A stretch of DNA of 64,000 nucleotides from Foetidibacter luteolus. Lineage in GTDB: Bacteria > Bacteroidota > Bacteroidia > Chitinophagales > Chitinophagaceae. Of this stretch, positions 35,505 through 44,490 are shown in pieces. Position numbers and translations under genes: made by a program. Below the pieces are notes generated by a model that was given only the letters and a program-made list of their open reading frames with translations, ran no database searches and was not told where the DNA came from. Every line of letters starts with the position of its first letter. The first letter of the stretch is position 1. The stretch is taken from positions 97,902 through 161,901 of the forward strand of contig NZ_VVIP01000016.1 of the NCBI RefSeq assembly GCF_009650435.1, read 5' to 3'.

Positions 35505-37976
35505 ATGTCAACACTTGGCCTTAATGAATCTATGAAAGCTGCTGTCGAAATCGCCCAGTCGCTTGCCAAAGAATACCAGAATGAATTTTTTTATCCTGCA
35601 CACCTGTTGCGTGCATTGCTTCATAAAGATGTAGGCCTTAAAGGTTTTGTTGAATCCATAGGTAAAGACCCCGGTTACCTGGCAGAATGGGCGGAAGTGC
35701 GGATGGATGAACACCCTAAAACGGCCCGGGTAAAAGACAATGTAAAAGGCGATGACGCGGTAAAAGCAGTATTTGAAGAAGCTGATAACATACGCATAAA
35801 GCTGGGGCTGGATTTGATATCGCCAATTTGTGTGCTTACCGCTATTGCCAAACCCGGTGTGGCATTTAAGCCCGAACAGTTAAAGAGCTTTCCCGTAAAG
35901 GAGAAGGAGATACTGGAAATTTATTTTAAGGAAGATGGCATACAGCAGGCACTGGCGCCATCTGCCAATGGCATGGCTGCAACAGCGCCGGCCGGGGCGT
36001 TGTACAAGTACTGTGTGGAGCGTACGGCACTGGCCAAAGAAGGTAAGACAGACCCCATCATAGGCAGGGATAAAGAAACCCGTATGATGATGGAAATACT
36101 CTGCCGCAGAACAAAGCCCAATGTTATTATTACCGGTGAAGCCGGTGTGGGTAAAACAGCGCTGATAGATGGCTTCGCCTTAGATATTGTAAATAACAAA
36201 GTGCCTACGCAGCTTGCCGGCTCGCTGATATTTGAGCTTGACCTGGGCGCCCTGATTGCCGGCGCTTCTTACAAAGGTGAAATTGAAGACCGGTTGAAGA
36301 ACATTATTAAGGAAGTAAAGCAGTTTCCCAAAGCCATCATATTCATTGACGAGATACATATACTGCTGGATAACAAGGGCGGCAGCATAGGCGGCGGGGC
36401 AGCCAACCTGCTGAAGCCGGAACTGGCACGTGGGGAGCTGACTGTAATTGGCGCAACTACCAATGATGAATACAGGAAATTCATAGAACCAGACCAGGCT
36501 TTTACCCGCCGCTTTGAAGTGCTGGCCGTAGCAGAGCCGCCTGTAGAAACAGCCGAGAAAATGCTGGGCAGGCTGGCCCCGAAGTTTGAAGAACACCACC
36601 AGTTAAAACTGGAGAAAGACGCGGTAAGGGAATGTGTAAGGCTGGCTAAAAGGTACCTGAAAGACAGGCGCCTGCCGGATGCGGCGATAGACCTGCTGGA
36701 CAGGACGATGGCTGCTATAAAAATGATGGTAGATACCAATAAAGGCGATATCGCTTTGTTTGGCGAGGAATTGGCAAAACTTAAAACGGGTAATGACATT
36801 ACGGATGCAGAACTGTTTACCGAATACAAATGGCTGAACAGTGTGATGCAAAGCAAAATAAGCCCGGTGTTGCTGGGCAAACTGGAAAATGCGGCGCAAA
36901 CAGACAAGTTTGAAACAACACAGGAGTTTGACAATTTCCTGTCCGGAACCCTGGAGGCTTTAAACCGCCTGGCCGATGATAAAAAAATGGATGTGACGAA
37001 GGAGGATATTGCCGCCGTTGTCTCTCATAAAACAGGCATCCCGTTGGGCAAAATACAGGCACAGGAAAAAGAAAGGCTGCTGAACATGGATGAATACCTG
37101 AAAAGGCGGGTTGTAGGGCAGGACCACGCAGTAAGAACTATCGCTGAATCAATACTGGAATCAAGAAGCGGTCTTAACAAAAAGGGCCAGCCCATTGGTT
37201 CATTCTTTTTCCTGGGGCCAACAGGAACGGGTAAAACAGAATTGGCAAAATCAATAGCCGAATTTTTGTTCAACGATGAAAAAGCGATGATACGCTTTGA
37301 CATGTCGGAGTTTAAGGAAGAACATTCAGCCGCATTGCTGTATGGCGCCCCGCCCGGTTATGTGGGATACGAAGAAGGCGGCATGCTGGTAAACAAAATA
37401 CGGCAAAAGCCCTACTCCGTCCTGTTGTTTGACGAAGTGGAAAAAGCGCACCCTTCTGTATTTGACACCTTTTTGCAAATACTGGATGAAGGCCACATGC
37501 ACGACCGCCTGGGTAAGGAAGGCGATTTTTCCAATGCCCTCATCATCTTCACCTCCAACATTGGCAGCGAGTGGATAGCGGAGCAGTTTGACAAAGGAGA
37601 AATACCGGCATCCTCCAAACTGATGGAGATAATGACCAAATATTTCAGGCCGGAATTTTTGGCGAGGCTTACTGAAATAGTGCCTTTTGCGCCCATCAGC
37701 GAGAAGAATATCGTACGCATTTTCGAAATACAGATGAAGAGTTTGCTGGAAGCGCTGGATAAGCAGGGCATTGGGCTTGCGCTTACGGATGAAGCCAAGA
37801 AAAACCTGGCGCTTAACGGTTTTACGCCCAAATACGGCGCAAGGCAGATAGCAGGTGTTATAAGAAACAGGCTTAGAAGGCCTATATCAAAATATATTAT
37901 TGCCGGCGATGCCCGCAAGGGAAACGTGATTAAGGTAGGACTTGCCAACGAAGAACTGGAGTGGAATATTGAGTAA
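35505..37976 (+). CDS. clpV: T6SS sheath-recycling ATPase ClpV (TssH)
   Basis: 823 residues. Clp N-terminal repeat domain to about 150 (EFFYPAHLLRALLH), first AAA+ module with Walker A GEAGVGKTA at 211-219 and Walker B IIFIDEIH, a short middle domain, second AAA+ module with GPTGTGKTE at about 570 and LLFDEVEKAHPS, and the C-terminal D2-small domain (GFTPKYGARQIAGVIRN). ClpB disaggregases share this fold, but the middle domain is short, and the neighbours tssB and tssC support ClpV, which pulls apart contracted TssB/C sheaths. Transcribed rightward, 77 bp before tssB. Confidence 0.92.
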   Translation: MSTLGLNESMKAAVEIAQSLAKEYQNEFFYPAHLLRALLHKDVGLKGFVESIGKDPGYLAEWAEVRMDEHPKTARVKDNVKGDDAVKAVFEEADNIRIKLGLDLISPICVLTAIAKPGVAFKPEQLKSFPVKEKEILEIYFKEDGIQQALAPSANGMAATAPAGALYKYCVERTALAKEGKTDPIIGRDKETRMMMEILCRRTKPNVIITGEAGVGKTALIDGFALDIVNNKVPTQLAGSLIFELDLGALIAGASYKGEIEDRLKNIIKEVKQFPKAIIFIDEIHILLDNKGGSIGGGAANLLKPELARGELTVIGATTNDEYRKFIEPDQAFTRRFEVLAVAEPPVETAEKMLGRLAPKFEEHHQLKLEKDAVRECVRLAKRYLKDRRLPDAAIDLLDRTMAAIKMMVDTNKGDIALFGEELAKLKTGNDITDAELFTEYKWLNSVMQSKISPVLLGKLENAAQTDKFETTQEFDNFLSGTLEALNRLADDKKMDVTKEDIAAVVSHKTGIPLGKIQAQEKERLLNMDEYLKRRVVGQDHAVRTIAESILESRSGLNKKGQPIGSFFFLGPTGTGKTELAKSIAEFLFNDEKAMIRFDMSEFKEEHSAALLYGAPPGYVGYEEGGMLVNKIRQKPYSVLLFDEVEKAHPSVFDTFLQILDEGHMHDRLGKEGDFSNALIIFTSNIGSEWIAEQFDKGEIPASSKLMEIMTKYFRPEFLARLTEIVPFAPISEKNIVRIFEIQMKSLLEALDKQGIGLALTDEAKKNLALNGFTPKYGARQIAGVIRNRLRRPISKYIIAGDARKGNVIKVGLANEELEWNIE

Positions 37977-37996
37977 CACTTTTAAAAACCAAAAAA

Positions 37997-38024
37997 AGAA
38001 CAGGGCAATATCAATGCCCGTTCT
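37997..38024 (+). terminator. Weak hairpin between clpV and tssB
   Basis: AGAACAGGGCA pairs with TGCCCGTTCT (10 pairs, one bulged A), 7-nt loop, no clear T run after it. It could be an attenuator or an mRNA processing/stability stem that sets TssB/C levels apart from ClpV. Confidence 0.4.
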
Positions 38025-38053
38025 TACACCATTTACCATTAAACAGTAACATC

Positions 38054-38509
38054 ATGCCACAAGCTAAACCTGGTATTGCTACCACCATTCTTGCCCCCGA
38101 CCCCGCTGGTGAGGGGTTTGTTGAAATTTCACCTAATAAAACGCTGTTTATCCAAAAGCTTACCAGCGAAGATCCGCTTAAGCCGGAAATAGTGGAAGGG
38201 CTGCAGACCGTGGAAGCTGTTTTTGAGCACTTTAAACCCAACTGCGACGTGGAAATGGATAAGGAGGATGGCTCTGCCATTACAGAAAACTTCAGGTTTG
38301 CAGGCCTGGGCGATTTTGATATTAAGAACATGACCAACCAAAGCCCTTACCTGAAAAACCTGAGCGTAGAAATGGATGCTTACCTGAAAGTGCTGAAGCA
38401 ACTGGAAACAAACAAATCGTTACAGAAAGTAATTGAAAACCCGGATACCAAAACTGCCTTTATCAATTCTTTAAGGGCATTGGCGGCAGAACTGGAAGAC
38501 AAAGAATAG
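38054..38509 (+). CDS. tssB: T6SS sheath small subunit TssB
   Basis: 151 residues. It has the Bacteroidota TssB pattern 'EGFVEISPNKTLFIQKLTSE', 'LQTVEAVFEHFKP' and 'FRFAGLGDFDIKNMTNQSPYL'. With TssC it forms the contractile sheath. No signal peptide. It lies 49 bp before tssC in the same operon. Confidence 0.88.
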   Translation: MPQAKPGIATTILAPDPAGEGFVEISPNKTLFIQKLTSEDPLKPEIVEGLQTVEAVFEHFKPNCDVEMDKEDGSAITENFRFAGLGDFDIKNMTNQSPYLKNLSVEMDAYLKVLKQLETNKSLQKVIENPDTKTAFINSLRALAAELEDKE

Positions 38510-38558
38510 CCGCCGGTTAACTACTAAAAACATTATCAGAAAACTTAAAAACATTGAT

Positions 38559-39932
38559 ATGGCAACAGAATTAGAAACCGCTAAAGTTGAGCAGTACAAG
38601 CAGGATGGCCAACCGGCATTGATGGAAGTACCTGCCCTGGAGGCCTCCCTTACCACGCTGGCCAAACAGGGCGGCTTTGATTTTTTGGAAGCTGTTGTAG
38701 ATGGCGCCGATAACCTTAACCCCGCCCGTAAAGCAAAACGCAATATCTTTTTAACAGACAACAGCAAAAAACAACAGCGCAACGACCTTAAGAAAAAACT
38801 GCAGCTTTGGATTGACCTGCTTACCCAAAACAATAACGTAGAAGAAATGAAAAAAACGGCCAAGGGTAAAGCCGCAACTGCAGAAAAATTGCTGAAAGGC
38901 AACCTGAAAAAAGCGTTGGACGCAACCAGGGAACTGGAACAATCTTACCGCTCTGTTCACCTGTTTTACAAAAACACAGAATCTCCAAAGCTAAAGAACG
39001 TGGCCCTGCTGAATGCCCCCATGGAAAAACTGACCGACCTTGATGAGCCGGCTTTTATTGAGTATGTAGACAGGGAGCTTACCAACAACTTTGACCGCCT
39101 TGACATGCGTCACAACTATAGCCTGATGGTTATTCCCGGCTATCTAAAATCCAACACCGTTGTTGACAAATGGGCAAAAATGGCTTACCGCAATAAGGTA
39201 ATGCTGGTAACAGATTTTGAAAACATAGAATCGCCGGATGATGTGCTGGATATGTTTACAGATGCCAACCTTACCAGCGGCGACCCGCATAAGGCCAACG
39301 TGCTAATGACCTGCAATTACATAGTAGGTCGTGGCAAAAAAGCAGAAGTGGGAGAGGAAGAAGACCTGTTTGTGCCGGGCTCTGCCGCACTGGCCGGTAA
39401 AATGTACTGTACCAAACTCTCTCAACCTGTTGCCGGTAAAACCTATGGCTGTATTGACGAGGTGGATGCCGTTCGCTTCGACCAGAAGAAAGGTGAAATA
39501 TCCGAACTGGAAAATGTAGGGCTGGTACCCATGGTAGGGGAGTGGGGCAGGGTAATGCCTTTCTCCGCCAAAACATTGTTTACGGGCGATAACCTTGGTA
39601 TGCAAACGTATTCCGTTGTGCGTGTGTTCGATTTTATTGCCAAGGTACTTTCAGACTTTCTTAACCGCCGGGCATTTGAACTGTGGAATGTTAAGATGGA
39701 AAAAAACCTTAGGGGCCAGATTGTTAAGTTTCTGGATGGCATACAGGGCCCCGATAAGCTGATCGAGAAATTCCAGATTATCCGGTTCGAAAGGGATGAA
39801 GAACAGAAAGACCGCATTTTCCTGGATATACACATCACGCCGTTCTTTCCTGCCAAGAGCTTCCTGGTTAAACTGGATGGCTACAAAGGCGATGACGGTG
39901 AGGAATGGAAGGCGCAGTTTAAGCAACAATAA
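38559..39932 (+). CDS. tssC: T6SS sheath large subunit TssC
   Basis: 457 residues. It contains the typical TssC stretch YRSVHLFYKNTE, the central GYLKSNTVVDKWAKMAYRNK, and the C-terminal AKVLSDFLNRRAFELW and FLDIHITPFFPAKSFLVKL. It forms the sheath wall with TssB and is the substrate of ClpV. Ends the clpV-tssB-tssC unit; an intrinsic terminator follows 10 bp later. Confidence 0.9.
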   Translation: MATELETAKVEQYKQDGQPALMEVPALEASLTTLAKQGGFDFLEAVVDGADNLNPARKAKRNIFLTDNSKKQQRNDLKKKLQLWIDLLTQNNNVEEMKKTAKGKAATAEKLLKGNLKKALDATRELEQSYRSVHLFYKNTESPKLKNVALLNAPMEKLTDLDEPAFIEYVDRELTNNFDRLDMRHNYSLMVIPGYLKSNTVVDKWAKMAYRNKVMLVTDFENIESPDDVLDMFTDANLTSGDPHKANVLMTCNYIVGRGKKAEVGEEEDLFVPGSAALAGKMYCTKLSQPVAGKTYGCIDEVDAVRFDQKKGEISELENVGLVPMVGEWGRVMPFSAKTLFTGDNLGMQTYSVVRVFDFIAKVLSDFLNRRAFELWNVKMEKNLRGQIVKFLDGIQGPDKLIEKFQIIRFERDEEQKDRIFLDIHITPFFPAKSFLVKLDGYKGDDGEEWKAQFKQQ

Positions 39933-39942
39933 AGTGTATGTC

Positions 39943-39969
39943 AACTCTTCGATAGAGAAGAGTTTTTTT
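39943..39969 (+). terminator. Rho-independent terminator after tssC
   Basis: Perfect 8-bp stem AACTCTTC / GAAGAGTT, loop GATAGA, followed by a T run. It ends the sheath operon and shows that tssN-K-O-P needs its own promoter. The T run also overlaps the start of the next family B repeat. Confidence 0.85.
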
Positions 39970-40075
39970 ATTTAAGCAGTTATGTGGGACGGACTTTGGG
40001 TGCTACTATTAAGCGTCCCTTGTGTCACTCACTTGTACTGAGGCAATTCTATTCACCAATTGCCTCAGTAGCCCG
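39970..40075 (-). repeat. Family B interspersed repeat with strong hairpin, copy 5
   Basis: The + strand has GTGGGACGGACTTTGGGTGC, TACTATTAAGCGTCC and the core CTTGTGTCACTCACTTGTAC (40019-40038). The core runs straight into a 13-bp perfect hairpin TACTGAGGCAATT / AATTGCCTCAGTA (40036-40048 and 40058-40070, 9-nt loop). It lies in the 640-bp gap between tssC and tssN. Confidence 0.75.
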
Positions 40076-40324
40076 CCCTGAGCAAAACGAAGGGCCTTGT
40101 TCTCTACGCGGCAATGTGCATCAGCCAAAAAGCAGCGGGCAGCTTAATATCAAAAAAGCAACAACTTGCTTCCGTAACCCTGCTGTGATTTTTCAGTAAA
40201 TATTCAGGTAAAATCACGGTAAATATGTTTGGCCAAATAACTAACTTGGCTATTCCAATTGCAACGGCTTAAATAGAAGATATAAAGCACGGATATATAG
40301 TTTGCACCTGGTTAATACCCGCTT

Positions 40325-40408
40325 AAATGCCGCCCAAAGAACCGAACGATGAACGGATTGCGACGCAACAGGCGATGCCATAAAAAATGCAGCCGGTATC
40401 ATGAATAA
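40325..40408 (+). repeat. Family B interspersed repeat, variant with ACGATGAACGG, copy 10
   Basis: Reads GCCGCCCAAAGAACCGAACG, ATGAACGGATTGCGACGCAA, then CAGGCGATGCCATAAAAAAT and GCCGGTATCATGAATAAG. The same variant is at 32213-32280, 55723-55786 and, inverted, 44300-44378. The rest of the gap (40076-40324 and 40409-40572) shows only a partial TGGTGAA motif and no gene. Confidence 0.7.
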
Positions 40409-40572
40409 GAGAGTGGGTAGTGGTGAATGGGCTTCTTCTACATTGTGCAGGTAACATCTTACATGTATAAATCTAATATCCCCCGAAAGTTGAAAGAAAC
40501 AAAAGGCAACCGCCCAAAACAGGCCGGGTATCTTTTAAACACCATAGTTAAAGCCGGTATAAAAGCTAAAGA

Positions 40573-41442
40573 ATGATGACGCTTAAATTTTTCTGGATAT
40601 ATATAGGTGTGTTTTTAACCTTTTCCGTAGTCCTGGTGGCTGTTGTAAAACAGTTTTCTTCAGCGTTTGCAGGCGGGGGCAAGAAGCCTGTTATCTTCGG
40701 TGGCTTTTCGGCTGTTGTGGCATCTTTGGCTGCCTTTGCTTCAACCTATATTGGAGATCACCTGTTTACAGTGTACTGGGCCTTTGCCATTGTTTTTTTG
40801 TTGCTGGGCATTGTGCACATGGCGATAGTGCATAAAAAATATTTTTATGCCAGCTCGCCAGAGGCAAAGTCTAAAATGATATTGGGCGAAATACTTTTTG
40901 GCCTTTCTGTAATATGCTTTACGGTGGTTATTTTTTCATCACTGCAACGCTTTATACAGGACAAGCCTTTCCTGTTTTATCCCATGCTGTTAAGTACGCT
41001 TACATTTTTTATTCCGTTTTTATTTGTTAATACGTTTGAAGCGGCGTACTCCATACCCAAAGCGGTATTTAAAACCTGGCAGTACCCGCTGGATGGCCAG
41101 ATTGACCTGCCCGATGAAAACCCAAGGGAAAAATTATATGTTATTGGTTTTGAAATAGCCAAGAAAGGCACTGATGTAAAGAAAACCTACTTCCGCGCCA
41201 AGGCGCCGGAAAATATGACGCTGGGGGATCTGTACTATCATTTTATCAACGACTATAACGATGCGCAAAGCGAAACGCCCATACAGTACGCGGATGAAGA
41301 TAAGGATTCTCATTTCTGGTGGTTTCGCCGCAAACCCAAGTGGTACCAGTGGCAAAAAATTCTTGACCCTGAGATTACCGTAAGGGAAAACGGCATTACA
41401 GAAAACACAGTAATTATTTGTGAACGCATTAAACCGGCATAG
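40573..41442 (+). CDS. tssN: T6SSiii membrane-complex protein TssN
   Basis: 289 residues. Five hydrophobic segments in the first 160 residues (for example FFWIYIGVFLTFSVVLVAVV), then a soluble C-terminal half with EKLYVIGFEIAKKG, TYFRAKAPENMTLGDLYYHFINDYND and FWWFRRKPKWYQW. This layout matches TssN, a protein known only from the Bacteroidota T6SS and thought to replace part of TssJLM. It sits in the inner membrane. It starts a rightward unit tssN-K-O-P, 8 bp before tssK. Confidence 0.82.
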   Translation: MMTLKFFWIYIGVFLTFSVVLVAVVKQFSSAFAGGGKKPVIFGGFSAVVASLAAFASTYIGDHLFTVYWAFAIVFLLLGIVHMAIVHKKYFYASSPEAKSKMILGEILFGLSVICFTVVIFSSLQRFIQDKPFLFYPMLLSTLTFFIPFLFVNTFEAAYSIPKAVFKTWQYPLDGQIDLPDENPREKLYVIGFEIAKKGTDVKKTYFRAKAPENMTLGDLYYHFINDYNDAQSETPIQYADEDKDSHFWWFRRKPKWYQWQKILDPEITVRENGITENTVIICERIKPA

Positions 41443-41450
41443 CCTGAATT

Positions 41451-42626
41451 ATGAGGGATAATCTTAAACATTTCCCGGTAAACTGGATAGATGGAATGAA
41501 GATTGGCAAGCATCACTTCATTCAGCAGGATAATGCCTGGAAGTCTGCCCTGTACGATGCCTCGTCGCTGATGGTTTCACCGGTGCGTTACGGTGTGCTG
41601 CCTTCATCCGCAGCGGGTGAAGATACTTTTAACGTAAGGCTTTCGCTGGATAACCAGAATACATTGCGTGTTTCCGTTCATTCCTGCCAGGCAGTTACGC
41701 CCGGCGGCATACGGATAAACCTGCCCGTTTTTAATACATCCGCAAATGACGACGTTGATGGCGTACCTGCCACTTCTTTTCCGTTTACGGAAGGCCGTAC
41801 AGACACTACCTGGTGGGTAGTACTTACCGTACACCCTTACGATACCCGCCCCGCAGGCAGCCCAGACCTTTCAGAAAACCCGCCCCGCTACCCTTACCTG
41901 CTGCCGCAGTACGGTATAGAAGTGGTGAATGAAAGCCAGTACAGCCAGTTTGTTAACCACCCGTATGCGCTTACCATTGGCAAAGTAATGGCCAGCGGCA
42001 GCGATATACGGGTTGACCAGGATTATATACCTCCCTGTTTTTCCATTAGTGCGCATCCTGACCTTACGGCGCTCTTTACCGAGCTTGACAGGTTTCTTTC
42101 AACCCTGGAAGTGCGCTGTACAGAAATAGTACAGAAAATTTACCGCAACAACCAGCAAAACGAAATCTCGCAACTGGTGCTTTTCCTGTGCGACCGCATG
42201 GCCCTGCACCTGGCGCAAACCATTACCCACATGCGCTGGCTGATGATACATGAGTCGCCGGCAGCGCTGTTTGCATCTGTAGCCAGCCTTGCAAGGGTGA
42301 TGAAAAATACAATTGACCTGCGCATTGGCACCGGTAAAGAGGAAATGATGAACTACCTGGTGGAGTGGTGCGAACTTAAACAGGGCGAGCTGGAAACCAT
42401 GCTTTCCAACCTTGCCAACATACGATACGATAACAACGACATTAACAGGAATATTCAAAAAGTTACCCAGTTTGTAAAAATTACGGCCAAACTTTTTGAT
42501 ACGCTAAGCAAGCTGGATTTTATAGGCAAACGTAAAGACAGCGGCATATTTGTTAAAGAAGAAACCACCGGCAACAGCAATGTTAACCAGCCGGGCAAAC
42601 CGCCCCGCAGGCGCTTTTTTGAATAA
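41451..42626 (+). CDS. tssK: T6SS baseplate protein TssK
   Basis: 391 residues, starting 8 bp after tssN. The start NWIDGMKIGKHHFIQQDNAW resembles the TssK opening 'W.EGM.L.PQHFQQ'. SYGVLP-like (RYGVLPSSA) and AHPDLTALFTELDRFL with a long helical C-terminus also fit. TssK joins the baseplate wedge (TssE/F/G) to the membrane complex, so its place between tssN and tssO makes sense. Confidence 0.85.
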   Translation: MRDNLKHFPVNWIDGMKIGKHHFIQQDNAWKSALYDASSLMVSPVRYGVLPSSAAGEDTFNVRLSLDNQNTLRVSVHSCQAVTPGGIRINLPVFNTSANDDVDGVPATSFPFTEGRTDTTWWVVLTVHPYDTRPAGSPDLSENPPRYPYLLPQYGIEVVNESQYSQFVNHPYALTIGKVMASGSDIRVDQDYIPPCFSISAHPDLTALFTELDRFLSTLEVRCTEIVQKIYRNNQQNEISQLVLFLCDRMALHLAQTITHMRWLMIHESPAALFASVASLARVMKNTIDLRIGTGKEEMMNYLVEWCELKQGELETMLSNLANIRYDNNDINRNIQKVTQFVKITAKLFDTLSKLDFIGKRKDSGIFVKEETTGNSNVNQPGKPPRRRFFE

Positions 42627-42644
42627 CTTTTATAAACGCATGAT

Positions 42645-43145
42645 ATGACACCTTTAAACAGCCAGGAAAGAAATAGGGCCTTCGCCAATTTTCTGCTCTT
42701 TTTTATTATTACGGTGGCTGTTATTATCACCGTAGTGTTTTTTAGCATACAGGTGCCGTTTAAGCAAAATGAGCAATTGCGAAAAGAGATGGCGTCTGTT
42801 GAAAACGAACGTTTGCAGTTGGGCGTATTCAGGATAAAAATGGAAGAAACCATGCACCTGCTGGATTCTGTTGGCCGGGTGGAAAACCCTATACTGGTAG
42901 ATGATAAAATAGACAAACAGATACGTGAAATGGCAGCCATGATAAATGATTCCATGTCTGTAAAGAATATCTATACCGGCATTATAACTACGCTGGCTTC
43001 CCTGCAATCTGCCAAACAGCAGTTAAGAAAAGGAACGGATAAAGATGCAACCGTTAATGAATACAAAGAACAACTGGCCAATGTACGTGCAGAGCTAACC
43101 GAATGCAAACGGGCTTACGACCAATACCGCTTGCAATCCCGTTAA
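42645..43145 (+). CDS. tssO: T6SSiii membrane protein TssO
   Basis: 166 residues with one membrane segment near the N-terminus (about 14-34: ANFLLFFIITVAVIITVVFF), followed by a long coiled-coil helix (KQNEQLRKEMASVENERLQL). This small bitopic layout and the position between tssK and tssP match TssO of the Bacteroidota system. The C-terminus should be in the periplasm. Starts 18 bp after tssK. Confidence 0.8.
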   Translation: MTPLNSQERNRAFANFLLFFIITVAVIITVVFFSIQVPFKQNEQLRKEMASVENERLQLGVFRIKMEETMHLLDSVGRVENPILVDDKIDKQIREMAAMINDSMSVKNIYTGIITTLASLQSAKQQLRKGTDKDATVNEYKEQLANVRAELTECKRAYDQYRLQSR

Positions 43146-43164
43146 ACTTAAACAGCTAATAGCC

Positions 43165-44256
43165 ATGAAGTCTGATTTTATTTTTACCCGCAGCAGGTTG
43201 GGGCTTGACGTAAAGGTTTGGCTGGTCATGCTCTTTGTAGTAGTGCTTTGCATGGGGTTGTTAAGCTACCGGGTTATCAGCAATAACCGCAATAAGCCCT
43301 GCGTAGCAACAGAAGCCATTATCAACGGGCTTAAGCACCGGCCGGAAAGGATATACAACATCAACGAGTTGCTTTTGTTTAAGGCTTCCACATCTCCGCA
43401 CAACGATATTGTGTGGGATTTTGGCGATAACACAGCACGTAAGGAAGGTTTTACAGCCAGTCATGTATTTAAAAAGGCAGGCATATTTAACGTTACAATT
43501 CTCGTAAATGGTAAATGCGATGATGTAGCGATGGTAACCGTAATAAAACCCATAGACGTGGTTCGTGACAGTGTAGGCAATATAACTGATTACATCGTTG
43601 GCCCCGAACAGGGCAGGGTGCTTGAGTCCGTTACTTTCACTACGCCCTTAAAAGCAAGCACTTACGAATGGACGATTGAAAACCGGGATGATATTAAGGT
43701 GAGGACAGATAAAGAAGCAACCTATAGCTTTAAAAACTCAGATGTTTATACGGTTATCTTAACGCTGGATGGCAACCCGGCTAAAAAGTACCGCAAAAGC
43801 TTTGTTATTATGGAAGTGCCCGGCGCATCCAATGCCGGCGATGAAGTGATAAAGCCCAAGAAACTCATTAAAGACGAATATCCTGTTATAGTGCCGGAAG
43901 ATAAGCCTGAAGTAACTGCGCCGCCGCCTGTTGTAGCGCCACCTGTAACGGGTAAAACGGAACCCGAGCCGGAAGCTAAAAAGTTCAGGAGAATAAACGA
44001 CGACCTGCTGAAGATAATGTTGGAAGAATTGATAAAAGGCAATAAATCGCCGGCAGACTTTAATGCCTACCTGTGCAATGGGGAAGGTACCCAGGTGATA
44101 GAGAATGATAAAGTGTCAACCTTTGCAACATTATGCGCCAACATAAAAGGCAAAAAAGTAGAGCTTAAATCTGTAAAGCAGGGGCGCCTTAATGATTGCA
44201 TCAACAGCCTTACGGTAACGTATAAGAAAAAGGGCAAAGTGCTGGGCATTTTTTAG
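43165..44256 (+). CDS. tssP: T6SSiii PKD-domain protein TssP
   Basis: 363 residues. One N-terminal membrane segment (about 18-38), then a PKD domain (LFKASTSPHNDIVWDFGDNT ... HVFKKAGIFNVTI) at about 60-130 and a second PKD-like unit to about 220. A Pro-rich linker (APPPVVAPPVTGKTEPEPE) follows, then a C-terminal domain (KFRRINDDLLKIMLEELIKG). This matches TssP, which crosses the inner membrane and reaches into the periplasm. Last gene of the unit; a hairpin follows. Confidence 0.82.
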   Translation: MKSDFIFTRSRLGLDVKVWLVMLFVVVLCMGLLSYRVISNNRNKPCVATEAIINGLKHRPERIYNINELLLFKASTSPHNDIVWDFGDNTARKEGFTASHVFKKAGIFNVTILVNGKCDDVAMVTVIKPIDVVRDSVGNITDYIVGPEQGRVLESVTFTTPLKASTYEWTIENRDDIKVRTDKEATYSFKNSDVYTVILTLDGNPAKKYRKSFVIMEVPGASNAGDEVIKPKKLIKDEYPVIVPEDKPEVTAPPPVVAPPVTGKTEPEPEAKKFRRINDDLLKIMLEELIKGNKSPADFNAYLCNGEGTQVIENDKVSTFATLCANIKGKKVELKSVKQGRLNDCINSLTVTYKKKGKVLGIF

Positions 44257-44261
44257 CAGGT

Positions 44262-44283
44262 TAAAACGGCTGCGCCGTTTTAT
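44262..44283 (+). terminator. Hairpin terminator after tssP
   Basis: TAAAACGGC / GCCGTTTTA, 9-bp perfect stem, 3-nt loop, followed by TGTT. It lies 5 bp after the tssP stop, and the TTTTA of its right arm serves as a short U tract. Confidence 0.65.
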
Positions 44284-44299
44284 GTTAAAGGGTTGGATA

Positions 44300-44378
44300 C
44301 CGGCGTCCGGTTCCTTGTAGCATCGTCCCTTGCGTCGCAATCCTTTCATCTTCGGTTCTTTGGGAGGCATTTAAGCGA
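44300..44378 (-). repeat. Family B interspersed repeat, variant, copy 11
   Basis: Inverted copy of the ATGAACGG variant: + strand GGCGTCCGGTTCCTTGTAGC, ATCGTCCCTTGCGTCGCAAT, then CTTCGGTTCTTTGGGAGGCA and TTTAAGCG. It lies between tssP and the TPR gene. Confidence 0.7.
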
Positions 44379-44490
44379 AGGTTGCACCACCGTCAGACTT
44401 TACTATTTGTTCTAAGATATATTAAGGTAACAAACCACTATCCTGTTTACAAGCCCTGAATCAAATAATACAAACTTATCCTTTTCAGCC

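Noticed and set aside
35505..37976. ClpB disaggregase in place of ClpV
   Set aside because: The middle domain is short and the gene lies directly before tssB and tssC.
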